Source: Desulfobacteraceae bacterium
GTDB taxonomy: Bacteria > Desulfobacterota > Desulfobacteria > Desulfobacterales > Desulfobacteraceae
Length of the DNA: 13,379 nucleotides
Reading direction: 5' to 3'
NCBI GenBank assembly: GCA_011390435.1
Contig: JAABSK010000052.1
Span: 1-13,379, forward strand
In this document: positions 1 to 8,556 of the stretch, one piece after another
How the letters are laid out: the number at the start of each line of letters is the position of its first letter
Numbering within the stretch: the first letter of the stretch is position 1
Notes under the pieces: model-generated
What the model was told of the DNA's origin: nothing
Seen by the model: the letters and a program-made list of their open reading frames with translations, nothing else
Databases searched by the model: none
Program-made: the position numbers and the translations under genes

Positions 1-399
1 CCCGGCTTGTTTTTTCCCAAGAATAAATTTTCCCAGTTTCTGGTCATTTTCCAGAATATGGTTTAAAATCCAGTCCTCCAGGTGGACAATCAGGTCATCT
101 ACTGCTTTGGCAGAATATTCCAGGTGCTTCTTTCGAAAGACCTTCAGATCTTTTATAAACGCCTTGTGCTTCAGGGTATGCACGCCGGTGTCCGGATAGT
201 TGTATTTTGCCATATATTCTTCTTCAAGTTTAAAATGGTGGTTCGCATACATGGTCAAAAACCCTGTGGTATAAGGAAAAAGGCTTTTTTCTTTGTCGTC
301 GGACCAGGTCTGCTTGAGTTTTTCAAACAGATCGATCAACTGTTTGTGCTGAAAATCCTGCCAGATCACACCGGTTTCATAGTTGGTATTAAGTTTCAA
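1..399 (-). CDS. Bacteriohemerythrin (3' end cut by window edge)
   Basis: Non-haem diiron O2-binding protein of the hemerythrin family, probably cytosolic: no signal peptide or membrane segment is visible. The 133 residues present carry the complete ligand set in canonical order and spacing: His18, His55 with Glu59 three residues later, His74 and His78, then His114 and Asp119. A W-I-x-N-H-I motif surrounds His114. Known single-domain bacteriohemerythrins are about 130-140 residues, so only a few residues and the stop are missing beyond position 1. The start is a TTG at 399-397, preceded by AGGAGA about seven bases upstream; the nearby GTG is out of frame and meets a stop at once. It diverges from radA. 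In anaerobes and microaerophiles such proteins are thought to scavenge, store or sense O2. That role is inferred from the family; the metal site is read directly from the sequence. Confidence 0.9.
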   Translation of the reverse strand, partial: MKLNTNYETGVIWQDFQHKQLIDLFEKLKQTWSDDKEKSLFPYTTGFLTMYANHHFKLEEEYMAKYNYPDTGVHTLKHKAFIKDLKVFRKKHLEYSAKAVDDLIVHLEDWILNHILENDQKLGKFILGKKQAG

Positions 400-434
400 G
401 GCACTCTCCTGTAAAATTGTAAAGCGAACCCTTT

Positions 435-463
435 AGAGTATCAGCCGCATCATTTTAAAGCAA
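435..463 (-). promoter_or_regulatory. Candidate promoter for the hemerythrin gene
   Basis: On the minus strand TTGCTT (463-458) is followed after 17 bases by TACTCT (440-435). The -10 is preceded by TG plus one base, as in extended -10 promoters. The leader would be about 30 bases. Both hexamers are imperfect, so this is a candidate only. Confidence 0.3.
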
Positions 464-495
464 ACACATATTACGCCGGACCGGTTTTCATGATC

Positions 496-524
496 TTGAT
501 AAAAATTGTGTAAAATGATATTGT
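496..524 (+). promoter_or_regulatory. Candidate sigma70-type promoter for radA-rlmE-yebC
   Basis: TTGATA (496-501), a 17-base spacer and TATTGT (519-524) lie about 47 bases before the radA start. An overlapping alternative is TTCATG (487-492), 18 bases, TAAAAT (511-516). Either would put the start of transcription in the T-rich stretch before radA. Confidence 0.45.
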
Positions 525-570
525 TCCTTTTTTTTTAGATGTGTGACAGTAATTGAGGTGATACACCATA

Positions 571-1929
571 TTGGCCAAACAGGATAAGTTCATATTCAAA
601 TGCCAGTCCTGCGGGAATTCAGCGCCCAAATGGATGGGCAGGTGCCCGGATTGCGGGGCCTGGGACAGTCTTGTGGAAGAGCGGATGATCCTGGGAGGCA
701 AAAAACGGCGTGGCGCTTCTTTGATCCCCGAACCCGTGCGGATTGATTCGGTTGAGGTAAAATCAGACAGCCGGGTGAAAACCGGAATGGCTGAGTTTGA
801 CCGGGTGCTTGGCGGCGGCATAGTGGATGGATCGCTGACCCTGATCGGCGGAGATCCTGGGATTGGAAAATCCACTTTAATGCTGCAGGTATTGTCTTCA
901 CTGGCCTGCACCGGCAAAAAATGCCTCTATGTTTCAGGTGAAGAGTCGGTTCTGCAGTTGTCCATGCGGGGAAAACGTCTGGAATCCCTTGGAGCGTCTT
1001 TGTTTGTGGTGTCGGAAACCGATTTGAATGCCATTCTGGCCATGGTGGAACACGCCCGCTATGATGCATTGGTGATCGATTCCATCCAGACGGTTTTTCA
1101 TCCGGATGTGGCCTCGACTCCGGGCAGTGTGACCCAGATTCGGGAAGCATCCATGCAGTTTATGAAACTTGCCAAATCCACCGGTATCCCGGTTTTTCTT
1201 GTGGGGCATGTCACCAAAGTCGGCGCAATTGCAGGGCCCAGAATCATGGAACACATGGTGGATACCGTGCTCTATTTTGAAGGGGACAAAAGCCATGTGT
1301 TCCGGATATTAAGAGCGGTGAAAAACCGGTTTGGATCAACCAACGAGATCGGCGTGTTTGAAATGAATGAGGCCGGTCTTGCCCAGGTGCCCAATCCTTC
1401 TGCGGTTTTTCTGGCAGAACGCGCTGCTGTGTCTCCGGGGTCTGTGGTGACTGCCTGTATGGAAGGCACCCGTCCGATCCTGGTGGAAATCCAGGGGCTG
1501 GTATCCAGTTCCGGACTGGGGACACCGCGGCGGACAATTCTTGGGCTGGATAATCATCGGGTGGCCCTGATCATGGCAGTGATGGAAAAGCGGCTGGGCA
1601 TGAATCTGTCCGGCCTGGATGTGTTCATGAATGTGGCAGGCGGAGTGAAAATCGTTGAACCTGGCGCAGACCTGGCCATTGCCTCTGCCCTGGCTTCCAG
1701 CTTTCTGGACAAAGCCATGGATCAGAAAACCATATTCATCGGCGAGATCGGCCTGACCGGCGAGATCCGTTCTGTGGGCCATGTCCAGGCCCGGATAAAA
1801 GAAGCGGCAAAGATGGGGTTTAACCGCTGCCTTGTGCCGTCCGGTGCGATCAAACAATTGTCAAAAATTAAAGGCATGACCATTGAAAGCGTCAGTTTTT
1901 TAAAAGATGCCATGGGAGTTTCGTTTTAA
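571..1929 (+). CDS. radA: DNA repair protein RadA
   Basis: RadA (Sms) is a RecA-like ATPase and DnaB-type helicase that drives branch migration and processing of recombination intermediates. All family landmarks are visible in 452 residues: a C4 zinc finger (Cys11, Cys14, Cys25, Cys28) within the PKWMGRCPDCG region, Walker A GGDPGIGKST at 93-102, Walker B LVIDSIQT at 167-174, the RadA-specific KNRFG at 251-255, and a C-terminal Lon-protease-like domain from about residue 290. E. coli RadA is about 460 residues, so this is full length. The start is TTG at 571, giving the usual MAKxK N-terminus, with GAGGTGAT ending eight to nine bases upstream. It leads a compact unit; its TAA overlaps the rlmE ATG in TAATG. 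Confidence 0.97.
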   Translation: MAKQDKFIFKCQSCGNSAPKWMGRCPDCGAWDSLVEERMILGGKKRRGASLIPEPVRIDSVEVKSDSRVKTGMAEFDRVLGGGIVDGSLTLIGGDPGIGKSTLMLQVLSSLACTGKKCLYVSGEESVLQLSMRGKRLESLGASLFVVSETDLNAILAMVEHARYDALVIDSIQTVFHPDVASTPGSVTQIREASMQFMKLAKSTGIPVFLVGHVTKVGAIAGPRIMEHMVDTVLYFEGDKSHVFRILRAVKNRFGSTNEIGVFEMNEAGLAQVPNPSAVFLAERAAVSPGSVVTACMEGTRPILVEIQGLVSSSGLGTPRRTILGLDNHRVALIMAVMEKRLGMNLSGLDVFMNVAGGVKIVEPGADLAIASALASSFLDKAMDQKTIFIGEIGLTGEIRSVGHVQARIKEAAKMGFNRCLVPSGAIKQLSKIKGMTIESVSFLKDAMGVSF

Positions 1930-2561
1930 TGGCTGCCAAAAAGAAAAAAGCCGGGAATCCATGGGAAGATCACCTGACCCGGAAGGCCCGGTCTGAAAAC
2001 TATCCGGCGCGGTCTGTTTATAAGCTGGCAGAAATTCAGCAGAAATTCAATCTGATTCAAAAAAGCGACCATGTGCTGGATCTGGGGTGTTACCCGGGGT
2101 CCTGGCTGCTGTATGCTGCCCAGCAGACCGGAAAAGACGGGAAGGTTCTGGGAATTGATTTAAATGCTGTGGAAATCGCGCTTCCAGCGCATGCAGCAGC
2201 CGTTCAAAAAGACATTCTGGCAGTGGACGATGCCGATTTTCTGGCGGGATACACACCGTTTGATGTGATCCTCAGCGATATGGCACCGGCAACCACCGGC
2301 CGAAAAGATGTGGATGCGATGCGGTCTTTTGAATTGTGCGATATGGCCTTTCAGGTGGCAGTTTCCCACTTGAAACCCACAGGTCATTTTGTCTGCAAGA
2401 TATTCCAGGGCAGTGAATTTGACGGATTCCAGAAAAAAATCAAACCCTATTTTCAGACATGTAAAATTTTTAAACCGGACAGTTGCAGAAAACAAAGCAA
2501 AGAAATTTATATTATCGCAAAAGATAGAAAGTCAGGAGGGAGAACCAATGTCAGGACATAG
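1929..2561 (+). CDS. rlmE: 23S rRNA (uridine-2'-O) methyltransferase RlmE (FtsJ/RrmJ)
   Basis: SAM-dependent enzyme that in E. coli methylates the 2'-O of U2552 in the 23S rRNA A-loop late in 50S assembly. At 210 residues it matches E. coli RlmE (209). The K-D-K-E catalytic tetrad is present: Lys32 (ARSVYK), Asp117 (LSDMAP), Lys157 (CKIFQG) and Glu192 (QSKEIY). The SAM-binding loop is DLGCYPGSW at 51-59, where the commoner residues would be DLGAAPGGW. The ATG shares its A with the last base of the radA stop, so translation is probably coupled; no good ribosome binding site lies immediately upstream. The 3' end overlaps yebC by 14 bases. Assignment is firm; the exact target nucleotide is taken from the family. 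Confidence 0.96.
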   Translation: MAAKKKKAGNPWEDHLTRKARSENYPARSVYKLAEIQQKFNLIQKSDHVLDLGCYPGSWLLYAAQQTGKDGKVLGIDLNAVEIALPAHAAAVQKDILAVDDADFLAGYTPFDVILSDMAPATTGRKDVDAMRSFELCDMAFQVAVSHLKPTGHFVCKIFQGSEFDGFQKKIKPYFQTCKIFKPDSCRKQSKEIYIIAKDRKSGGRTNVRT

Positions 2562-3294
2562 CAAATGGTCGACCATAAAGCATAAAAAAGGTGCGGCCGA
2601 TGCCAAAAGGGGGAAGCTTTTTACCAAATTGATCAAGGAGATCACTGTTGCTGCGCGCATGGGCGGCGGAGACCCTGATGCAAATCCACGATTACGCCAT
2701 GCCCTGAATACTGCACGGGCTCAGAACATGCCCAAAGACACATCAGAACGGGCCATCAAGAAGGGGACAGGCGATCTTGATGGTGTGAATTACGAAGAGA
2801 TCACCTATGAAGGGTATGGCCCCGGTGGGGTGGCGGTTCTGGTGGAATGCCTTACAGACAACCGTAACCGGACGATTGCCGAGGTGCGCCATGCTTTTGG
2901 CAAGGCTGGCGGGAATGTCGGAACCGATGGTTGTGTTGCCTGGATGTTTGACAAAAAAGGCTTGATATCGGTCAGCAAGGCGGATTCCGACGAAGATACG
3001 CTGATGGAAGTCGCGCTTGAAGCAGGTGCTGAAGATATCAGGGAGGAAACCGACTCTTTTGAGATTATCACGGACCCGGCTGATTTTGATACAGTGAAAG
3101 ATGCGATTGATGCGGCACAGGTCAAATATGATCTGGCGGAAATTACCATGATTCCCCAGAACATGACAGCAGTGGAAGGCAAGGATGCCGAGCAGATGCT
3201 CAAATTCATGGAAACCCTGGATGATTGTGATGATGTCCAGAAGTTCTACACCAATGCAGATATTCCTGATGAGGCTTTTGATGCCATGCAGTAA
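2548..3294 (+). CDS. yebC: YebC/PmpR/TACO1 family protein
   Basis: Begins with the family hallmark [15 protein letters not shown] and gives 248 residues, close to E. coli YebC (246). Further conserved blocks include NMPKD, the [10 protein letters not shown] block and the [12 protein letters not shown] region. The family has an N-terminal helical domain followed by two alpha/beta domains. Members have been described as DNA-binding regulators (PmpR) and, for TACO1 and some bacterial YebC proteins, as translation factors acting on proline-rich stretches; which applies here cannot be read from sequence. The ATG at 2548 is chosen over in-frame upstream starts because AGGAGG (2534-2539) sits eight bases before it and the hallmark starts exactly there. 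The ribosome binding site lies inside rlmE, so the genes are co-transcribed. The usual ruvC/ruvA/ruvB neighbours are not seen. Confidence 0.95.
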   Translation: MSGHSKWSTIKHKKGAADAKRGKLFTKLIKEITVAARMGGGDPDANPRLRHALNTARAQNMPKDTSERAIKKGTGDLDGVNYEEITYEGYGPGGVAVLVECLTDNRNRTIAEVRHAFGKAGGNVGTDGCVAWMFDKKGLISVSKADSDEDTLMEVALEAGAEDIREETDSFEIITDPADFDTVKDAIDAAQVKYDLAEITMIPQNMTAVEGKDAEQMLKFMETLDDCDDVQKFYTNADIPDEAFDAMQ

Positions 3295-3301
3295 GCTTAA
3301 T

Positions 3302-3327
3302 GGCGCATCAGCTCTGCCTTGTTTTTT
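3302..3327 (+). terminator. Weak candidate terminator after yebC
   Basis: A short imperfect stem (GGCGCA against TGCC, with a bulge) is followed by TTG and six T's at 3322-3327. It lies eight bases past the yebC stop and runs into the 3' end of nadA on the other strand. The stem is poor, so confidence is low. Confidence 0.3.
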
Positions 3328-4216
3328 AAAGGTTGATCATTTTTTGAACCGCCCCCAGCGCTTTTTGCCTGATCTCTTCGGGCACTGTGACCTGGCCGGT
3401 CAGATGCTCAAGGCTGTCGGCAAGGGTTTCAAGCGTGATTTTTTTCATGTCAGGACAGTGCATTTTTTCAGATGCCGCATAAAATTTCTTGTCTGGATGG
3501 GCTTTTGAAATAGGATAAAGCAAGCCGTTTTCCGTTCCCAGAATAAAAGATGTGTGGGAGGAGGTCCCGGCAAAGGTGATCATGCCGGATGTGGACTGGA
3601 TGCTGTCTGCCAGGGCAAGCACTTCCGGAGGGCATTCAGGGTGAGCGATAAACAAGGCTTCAGGATGCGCTGTGCGGGCAAGTTCAACATCCCGGGCGGT
3701 CAGGGTGTTGTGAAAAGGGCAGTATCCATCCCAGAGATGGATTTTTTTGCTGGTATTGGCAGCTGCATACTGGGCCAGATTTTTATCCGGTGTCATTAAG
3801 ATTTCGTCTGAATCCATGCTGTTGACAATTTTGATGACATTGGCAGAGGTGCAGCAGATATCTGAGACCGCTTTTACCGCAGCAGATGAGTTTACATAGG
3901 TGATCACGGGAATATTGCCCAGCGCCTGTTTTTTCTGCGTCAGGGCCGCAGGGTCGACCATGTTTGCCATGGGGCAGCCTGCATCAGGGGCCGGCAGCAG
4001 GACGGTTTTGTCCGGACAGAGAATATAGGCGGTTTCAGCCATAAAGTGAACACCGCAAAAAACAATAATGTCTGCATCGGTTCTGGCGGCCTTGATGCTC
4101 AGTTCAAGCGAGTCTCCGCACAGGTCAGCCACATCCTGTATCTCGGGAGGCTGGTAATTGTGGGCCAGGATAATGGCATTTTTTTCTTTTGCCAGTTGTC
4201 TGATCTGTTCTTTCAT
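3326..4216 (-). CDS. nadA: Quinolinate synthase A
   Basis: NadA condenses iminoaspartate (from NadB) with dihydroxyacetone phosphate to make quinolinate in de novo NAD synthesis. It uses an oxygen-sensitive [4Fe-4S] cluster held by three cysteines, and all three are at the expected places: Cys81 (DAGCPM), Cys166 (GYCPFH) and Cys254 (MHCPDM). Also visible are the N-terminal LAHNYQ substrate motif (His19, Tyr21), HPEC at 192-195 and the TSG/GTSSH stretch around 209-221. At 296 residues it is the short form typical of thermophiles and anaerobes. The ATG at 4216 lies nine bases after the lolA stop, with AAGG eight bases upstream. It is last in the ligase-lolA-nadA run and convergent with yebC. 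nadB and nadC are not in the window. Confidence 0.96.
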   Translation of the reverse strand: MKEQIRQLAKEKNAIILAHNYQPPEIQDVADLCGDSLELSIKAARTDADIIVFCGVHFMAETAYILCPDKTVLLPAPDAGCPMANMVDPAALTQKKQALGNIPVITYVNSSAAVKAVSDICCTSANVIKIVNSMDSDEILMTPDKNLAQYAAANTSKKIHLWDGYCPFHNTLTARDVELARTAHPEALFIAHPECPPEVLALADSIQSTSGMITFAGTSSHTSFILGTENGLLYPISKAHPDKKFYAASEKMHCPDMKKITLETLADSLEHLTGQVTVPEEIRQKALGAVQKMINL

Positions 4217-4225
4217 TGTCTAACC

Positions 4226-4900
4226 TTAAAAATTATCGTTCATATCAATGATGTTAACGCCTGCGGGCGGCGTAAATTCAAATGTATCCGAAGGGATGGT
4301 GCGAAACTGTATGTTTGAAAATTCAAAAACCGTTGTATCGCCCTGGGAATTTTGGGTGATCACCTTTTGGATGAGGGTTTCTTGTCTGGAAACCCAGATT
4401 TGAATGGATGCAATATCAGAGGACGGCTTTTTTGCTGTCAGGCGCAGTTCAAACCACTGATCGGTGGTCTCGGCCAGATGGATGTCATACGTTTTCCGAA
4501 TCAGGGTGATATCTGATAAAAACGCACCACCGCCGCCGGATTTAAAAAACGTTGCCGCCTCTCCCTGCATCACCTGGTTTTCCTGGGGGCGGTATATCCA
4601 CAGGCGGCTGCCATTGGTGATGATTTCATGGCGATCCGGTTTAAGATAGATCCAGCGCATTTTCCCCGGATGGCTGAATGCAGCTTCACCAGAGGCGATT
4701 TCACTGATATCCAGCGCTTCAAGAGTGGAAATCTGAATAAAGTCGGCCTCAAAGCTGTTTCTGGCATATTTTTTTTCAACCGCATCCATGATGTCGCCTG
4801 CCAGTGCCGGGTTTTTTTGTTCAGCAAACGCAGGCTGAGTGACACAGAAAAAAAGGCAGAACAGGCAGATGCCGGAAAAAAAAGTGGTCAAAGATTTCAT
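4226..4900 (-). CDS. lolA: Outer-membrane lipoprotein carrier protein LolA (periplasmic)
   Basis: LolA takes lipoproteins from the LolCDE ABC transporter and carries them through the periplasm to the outer membrane. The 224-residue product has a Lys-bearing N-terminus, a long hydrophobic core and a probable signal peptidase I site after AFA (residue 26). The mature part shows family-like features: an early FEADFIQ strand, a GKMRW(I)Y motif near 79-85, RLWIY around 104-108, an aromatic-rich beta sheet and a C-terminal FEFTPPAGV stretch. The start has an excellent AAAGGAGG five bases upstream. It sits 36 bases after the ligase stop and 9 before nadA. Three cysteines lie in the signal peptide, but none is in a proper lipobox. 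The LolA-like fold is fairly sure; a divergent outer-membrane lipid/lipoprotein-binding paralogue is the alternative. Confidence 0.85.
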   Translation of the reverse strand: MKSLTTFFSGICLFCLFFCVTQPAFAEQKNPALAGDIMDAVEKKYARNSFEADFIQISTLEALDISEIASGEAAFSHPGKMRWIYLKPDRHEIITNGSRLWIYRPQENQVMQGEAATFFKSGGGGAFLSDITLIRKTYDIHLAETTDQWFELRLTAKKPSSDIASIQIWVSRQETLIQKVITQNSQGDTTVFEFSNIQFRTIPSDTFEFTPPAGVNIIDMNDNF

Positions 4901-4936
4901 TTTTCCTCCTTTGCAGAGTTTGATACCATGCCGGGG

Positions 4937-6526
4937 TTATGCCAGAAGCTTACGGATATCCTTTCGCTTGTCTTCAGCATAGATCCGTCTGAGCTTGGGT
5001 TTTTCAATTTTACCGGTGGGGTTCCTGGGAACATCACCGAAAAAGACTTTTTTAAGGCGCTTGTAACGGGGAAGGCCTTGTTGAAACTCGAGAATATCAT
5101 TTTCGCACAGGATACATCCGGGTTTCACACTGATAATGCCTGCTGGAATTTCCCCGAGACGGTCATCGGGGATCCCGATGACCGCAATGTCTTTGATTTT
5201 GCTGTTTTGCTGGAAAAAATGTTCAATTTCAACCGGGTATATGTTTTCACCGCCGTAGATGATCATATCTTTCTTCCGGTCCACCAGCCAGATAAATCCG
5301 TCTTTGTCATATCGGGCAATGTCGCCGGTATGCAGCCATCCGTCTTTCAGGGTCTGGGTGGTTGCTTCAGGATTTTTATAGTATTCTTTCATCACTCCGG
5401 GGCCTTTGACAACCAGTTCCCCGGATTCATTTGCAAACAGATGATTGCCCATCTTGTCGATGATGCTGGCTTCCCATCCGCTTCCCGGCAGTCCGATGGG
5501 GCCGATTCTGCCGGCATTCTCAACGCCCAGATGGATGCAGCCCGGGCCGGTGGATTCGGTAAGGCCATAGTTGGTATCATATGCCTGACCGGGAAAATAT
5601 TTGTGCCAGTTTTCGATCAGGCTGGGGGGCACCGGCTGTGCGCCTGCATGCATCAGCCGCCATTGAGACAGGGAATAGTCGGACAGGACAATCTCCTTAT
5701 TTTCAATGGCAATCAGGATATCATGGGCCCAGGGCACTAGCAGCCATACAATGGTACACTGCTCTTCAGATACGGTTTCAATGATGGCTTTGGGGTTTAC
5801 CCCCTTTAAAAGCACCCCTTTTCCCCCCACCAGAAAACTGCCCATCCAGTGCATTTTGGCCCCGGTGTGGTAGAGTGGCGGGATGCACAGAAAAATATCT
5901 TCATGGGTCTGGTGATGATGTGCCTGTTCGACATAACAGGCATGTTCAAGATTTTTATGGGTCAGCAGAACCGCTTTGGGTGTTCCGGTGGTTCCGCTGG
6001 TGAAATAGAGGGCAGCATCATCGTCCGGTTCAATATCAACCCGGGGCGGACAGTCTTTGGGATGTGATTTGATAAACGCTGAATAAGGGGTGGCCCATTC
6101 AGGGCATTCCGCCTGGGGCCCTGCAAAAATCCAGAGCGCAACATGCTGGTCCAGTTCCGGTTTCACCGCTTCAATCCGGCTGATAAATTCTTCACCGAAA
6201 ATAAAGACTTTGGCCTGGGAGGTATTGGTGCACAATAGAATTTTATCGGATTCAAACCGGAAATTCAGTGGAACGGCCCAGGCGCCTGTGGATAAAATCC
6301 CAAAATAGATAGGAAGCCATTCCAGGCAATTGGTCATGAGTTGAATCACCTTGTCGCCTTTTTGAATACCGTAACTGTCCAGGGCATTGGCAAGCTGGTT
6401 TGCTGACTGGTAAAACGCTTCCCAGGTGATGGTTTTTCGGGTTGTTTGATCGGCAGTCCTTTCGATCAGGGCTGTTTCATGTCTGTATTTTTCTGCATTG
6501 GATGCTAAAATCTGCGTGATAATCAT
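4937..6526 (-). CDS. AMP-dependent synthetase/ligase (probable fatty acyl-CoA synthetase)
   Basis: Member of the adenylate-forming (ANL) superfamily, which activates a carboxylate with ATP to an acyl-AMP and usually transfers it to CoA. The 529 residues contain the standard motifs in order: P-loop-like YFTSGTTGTPK (174-184), the PPLYHTG region (216-222), NYGLTE (319-324), the hinge stretch GWLHTGDIA (396-404), DRKKDMIIYGGENIYP (416-431) and the C-terminal lysine loop PRNPTGKIEK with the catalytic lysine at 506. The overall pattern resembles medium/long-chain acyl-CoA ligases, but the substrate cannot be told from these motifs; it could act on an aromatic or another fatty acid. No signal peptide or membrane helix is visible, so it is cytosolic. 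The ribosome binding site is weak (GAGG 14 bases upstream), and an out-of-frame ATG lies just before the start. It heads the lolA-nadA run. Confidence 0.9.
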   Translation of the reverse strand: MIITQILASNAEKYRHETALIERTADQTTRKTITWEAFYQSANQLANALDSYGIQKGDKVIQLMTNCLEWLPIYFGILSTGAWAVPLNFRFESDKILLCTNTSQAKVFIFGEEFISRIEAVKPELDQHVALWIFAGPQAECPEWATPYSAFIKSHPKDCPPRVDIEPDDDAALYFTSGTTGTPKAVLLTHKNLEHACYVEQAHHHQTHEDIFLCIPPLYHTGAKMHWMGSFLVGGKGVLLKGVNPKAIIETVSEEQCTIVWLLVPWAHDILIAIENKEIVLSDYSLSQWRLMHAGAQPVPPSLIENWHKYFPGQAYDTNYGLTESTGPGCIHLGVENAGRIGPIGLPGSGWEASIIDKMGNHLFANESGELVVKGPGVMKEYYKNPEATTQTLKDGWLHTGDIARYDKDGFIWLVDRKKDMIIYGGENIYPVEIEHFFQQNSKIKDIAVIGIPDDRLGEIPAGIISVKPGCILCENDILEFQQGLPRYKRLKKVFFGDVPRNPTGKIEKPKLRRIYAEDKRKDIRKLLA

Positions 6527-6557
6527 GAATAAACATCAGTCCTCAAGTTGAATAAAA

Positions 6558-6592
6558 AATCCTGCCGCGCAACTATAAAACACGGCAGGATT
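6558..6592 (-). terminator. Rho-independent terminator of grpE-dnaK
   Basis: A perfect 10-bp stem (AATCCTGCCG at 6558-6567 with CGGCAGGATT at 6583-6592) encloses a 15-base loop. On the minus strand it is followed by TTTTTTATTC counted from the stem edge. It lies 28 bases past the dnaK stop and before the ligase start. Confidence 0.85.
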
Positions 6593-6600
6593 ATATTCAA
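6572..6600 (-). promoter_or_regulatory. Candidate promoter of the ligase-lolA-nadA unit, nested in the dnaK terminator
   Basis: On the minus strand TTGAAT (6600-6595) is followed by a 17-base spacer and TATAGT (6577-6572). The -35 lies just after the dnaK stop, the -10 lies in the loop of the terminator hairpin, and transcription would begin near 6565, about 38 bases before the ligase ATG. Confidence 0.5.
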
Positions 6601-6619
6601 CAGGTTTTGTCGTCTTTGA

Positions 6620-8536
6620 TCAGTCTTTTTTAACCTCTTCAAAATCGGCATCAACCACGTCATCATCTTTTGATGCGTTGCCTGACCCGGCATCTCCGGC
6701 AGGGCCGGCACCGCCCTGACCATCCTGTGCAGCCTGCTGATACATGACTTCCGCCAGCTTATGGGAGGCCTGTGACAGCGCTTCCATTTTCTGCTTGATG
6801 TCGTCAATGTTGCTGGAATCCTTGGTCTGTTTTAATGCCTCGACAGCTGCTTCAATATTTTTCCGGGTGTCCTGATCAACCTTGTCGCCATGTTCTTTCA
6901 AGGTTTTTTCTGTCTGATCCACCAGTGCTTCAGCACTGTTTTTAGTGTCCACCAGTTCTCTTTTTTTCTTATCTTCATCCGCATGCATTTCAGCATCCTT
7001 GACCATTCGCTGGATCTCTTCTTCGCTCAGGCCGCTGGCGGCAGTGATGCGGATGGACTGTTCTTTGTTGGTCGCCTTGTCTTTGGCGGCAACATGAACG
7101 ATACCGTTGGCATCAATATCAAATGAAACTTCAATCTGTGGAACGCCTCTGGGTGCCGGCGGGATATCTGCCAGTTCAAATTGACCCAGGGTCTTATTGT
7201 CCGCAGCCATCTGTCGTTCCCCCTGAAGCACATGGATGGAGACGGCCGGCTGATTATCTGCAGCAGTTGAAAATACCTGGCTTTTTTTGGTGGGAATGGT
7301 GGTGTTCTTTTCAATGAGTTTGGTCATGACGCCGCCCAGGGTTTCAATGCCAAGTGAGAGCGGTGTAACATCCAGCAGCAGGACATCATTGACATCTCCC
7401 TGCAGAACGCCCGCCTGAACAGCAGCACCCATGGCAACGACTTCATCCGGATTAACGCCTTTGTGGGGTTTTTTCCCAAATATTTTTTCAACCCGCTCCT
7501 GAACAGCAGGCATCCGGGTCATGCCGCCGACCAGAACCACTTCATCAACTCCGGCAGAGCCCAGTTTGGCGTCTCGGATCGCGTCCTTGCAGGGCTTTTC
7601 AAGCTTGTCAAGGAGGTCAGCGACCAGAGATTCAAGTTTTGCCCGTGTTAATTTGACATCCAGATGTTTGGGGCCGGATGCATCCGCTGTGATAAACGGC
7701 AGATTGATGCTGGTTTCAGTTGAGCTGGACAGTTCCATTTTGGCTTTTTCAGCGGCTTCTTTTAACCGCTGGAGTGCCATTTTATCGCTACGGACATCAA
7801 TGCCCTGCGCTTTTTTAAATTCGTCTGCCACATATTCGATAATTCTCAAGTCAAAATCTTCACCGCCCAGATGGGTATCACCGGAAGTGGATTTCACCTC
7901 AAAAACACCGTCTCCGATTTCCAGTACGGAAACATCAAATGTGCCGCCGCCAAGGTCGAATACGGCAATTTTTTCTTCCTTTTTCTTATCCAGGCCATAG
8001 GCAAGGGATGCTGCCGTGGGCTCATTAATAATACGTTTGACCTCAAGCCCGGCAATTTTTCCGGCATCTTTTGTGGCCTGCCGCTGACTGTCGTTAAAAT
8101 AAGCAGGAACCGTAATAACCGCTTCTGTTACCTCTTCACCCAGATAATCTTCCGCGGTTTTCTTGATATTTGCCAGGATGAAAGATGAGATTTCAGCCGG
8201 GCTGTATTGTTTTCCCCTGATATTGATGCGGGTGTCTCCGTTGGATGCCGCTTCAATTTTATAGGGAAGATTCGGGATGTCGGTTTGAATCTCATTTGAA
8301 TTGAATTTCCGCCCGATCAACCGTTTGACGCCGAAGATGGTGTTTTCAGGATTGGTGACAGCCTGGCGTTTTGCTGCCTGGCCGACAATCCGTTCGCCAC
8401 TTTCGGAAATGGCGACAATTGAAGGGGTTGTTCGTCCGCCTTCTGCATTGGTGATGATTTTTGCCTCACCACCGGCTTCCATAATTGCAACACATGAATT
8501 GGTTGTTCCAAGATCGATACCGATTATTTTGCCCAT
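6620..8536 (-). CDS. dnaK: Chaperone DnaK (Hsp70)
   Basis: ATP-driven Hsp70 chaperone of the cytosol that works with DnaJ and GrpE. At 638 residues it equals E. coli DnaK in length. Visible features: the phosphate-1 loop [10 protein letters not shown] at 6-15, NEPTAA at 171-176, the phosphate-2 loop [10 protein letters not shown] at 194-203, the adenosine motif VGGMTRMP at 336-343, the interdomain linker DVLLLDV at 384-390, then the beta-sandwich substrate domain and helical lid. The tail is rich in Gly/Ala and ends in an acidic [10 protein letters not shown]. The ATG at 8536 has GGAGG six bases upstream. It lies 20 bases after grpE and is co-transcribed with it. dnaJ does not follow; a terminator does. 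Confidence 0.99.
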   Translation of the reverse strand: MGKIIGIDLGTTNSCVAIMEAGGEAKIITNAEGGRTTPSIVAISESGERIVGQAAKRQAVTNPENTIFGVKRLIGRKFNSNEIQTDIPNLPYKIEAASNGDTRINIRGKQYSPAEISSFILANIKKTAEDYLGEEVTEAVITVPAYFNDSQRQATKDAGKIAGLEVKRIINEPTAASLAYGLDKKKEEKIAVFDLGGGTFDVSVLEIGDGVFEVKSTSGDTHLGGEDFDLRIIEYVADEFKKAQGIDVRSDKMALQRLKEAAEKAKMELSSSTETSINLPFITADASGPKHLDVKLTRAKLESLVADLLDKLEKPCKDAIRDAKLGSAGVDEVVLVGGMTRMPAVQERVEKIFGKKPHKGVNPDEVVAMGAAVQAGVLQGDVNDVLLLDVTPLSLGIETLGGVMTKLIEKNTTIPTKKSQVFSTAADNQPAVSIHVLQGERQMAADNKTLGQFELADIPPAPRGVPQIEVSFDIDANGIVHVAAKDKATNKEQSIRITAASGLSEEEIQRMVKDAEMHADEDKKKRELVDTKNSAEALVDQTEKTLKEHGDKVDQDTRKNIEAAVEALKQTKDSSNIDDIKQKMEALSQASHKLAEVMYQQAAQDGQGGAGPAGDAGSGNASKDDDVVDADFEEVKKD

Positions 8537-8556
8537 AACTAGCCTCCAGAATACCT

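Noticed and set aside
471..1150. Minus-strand open frames opposite the 5' half of radA
   Set aside because: Antisense to the zinc finger and Walker A region of radA, overlapping each other in different frames, without ribosome binding sites or recognisable domains.
2389..2547. N-terminal extension of yebC by 53 codons
   Set aside because: The extension overlaps rlmE coding sequence. The family hallmark MSGHSKW and an AGGAGG site both point to the ATG at 2548.
4628..5740. A long plus-strand open frame (370 codons) opposite the ligase and lolA genes
   Set aside because: It lies antisense to two genes with clear family motifs, its product has no recognisable domain, and it looks like a by-product of the codon bias of the real genes.
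7521..8000. A 159-codon plus-strand open frame opposite dnaK
   Set aside because: Fully antisense to the conserved dnaK ATPase region; low-complexity Ser-rich product with no domain.
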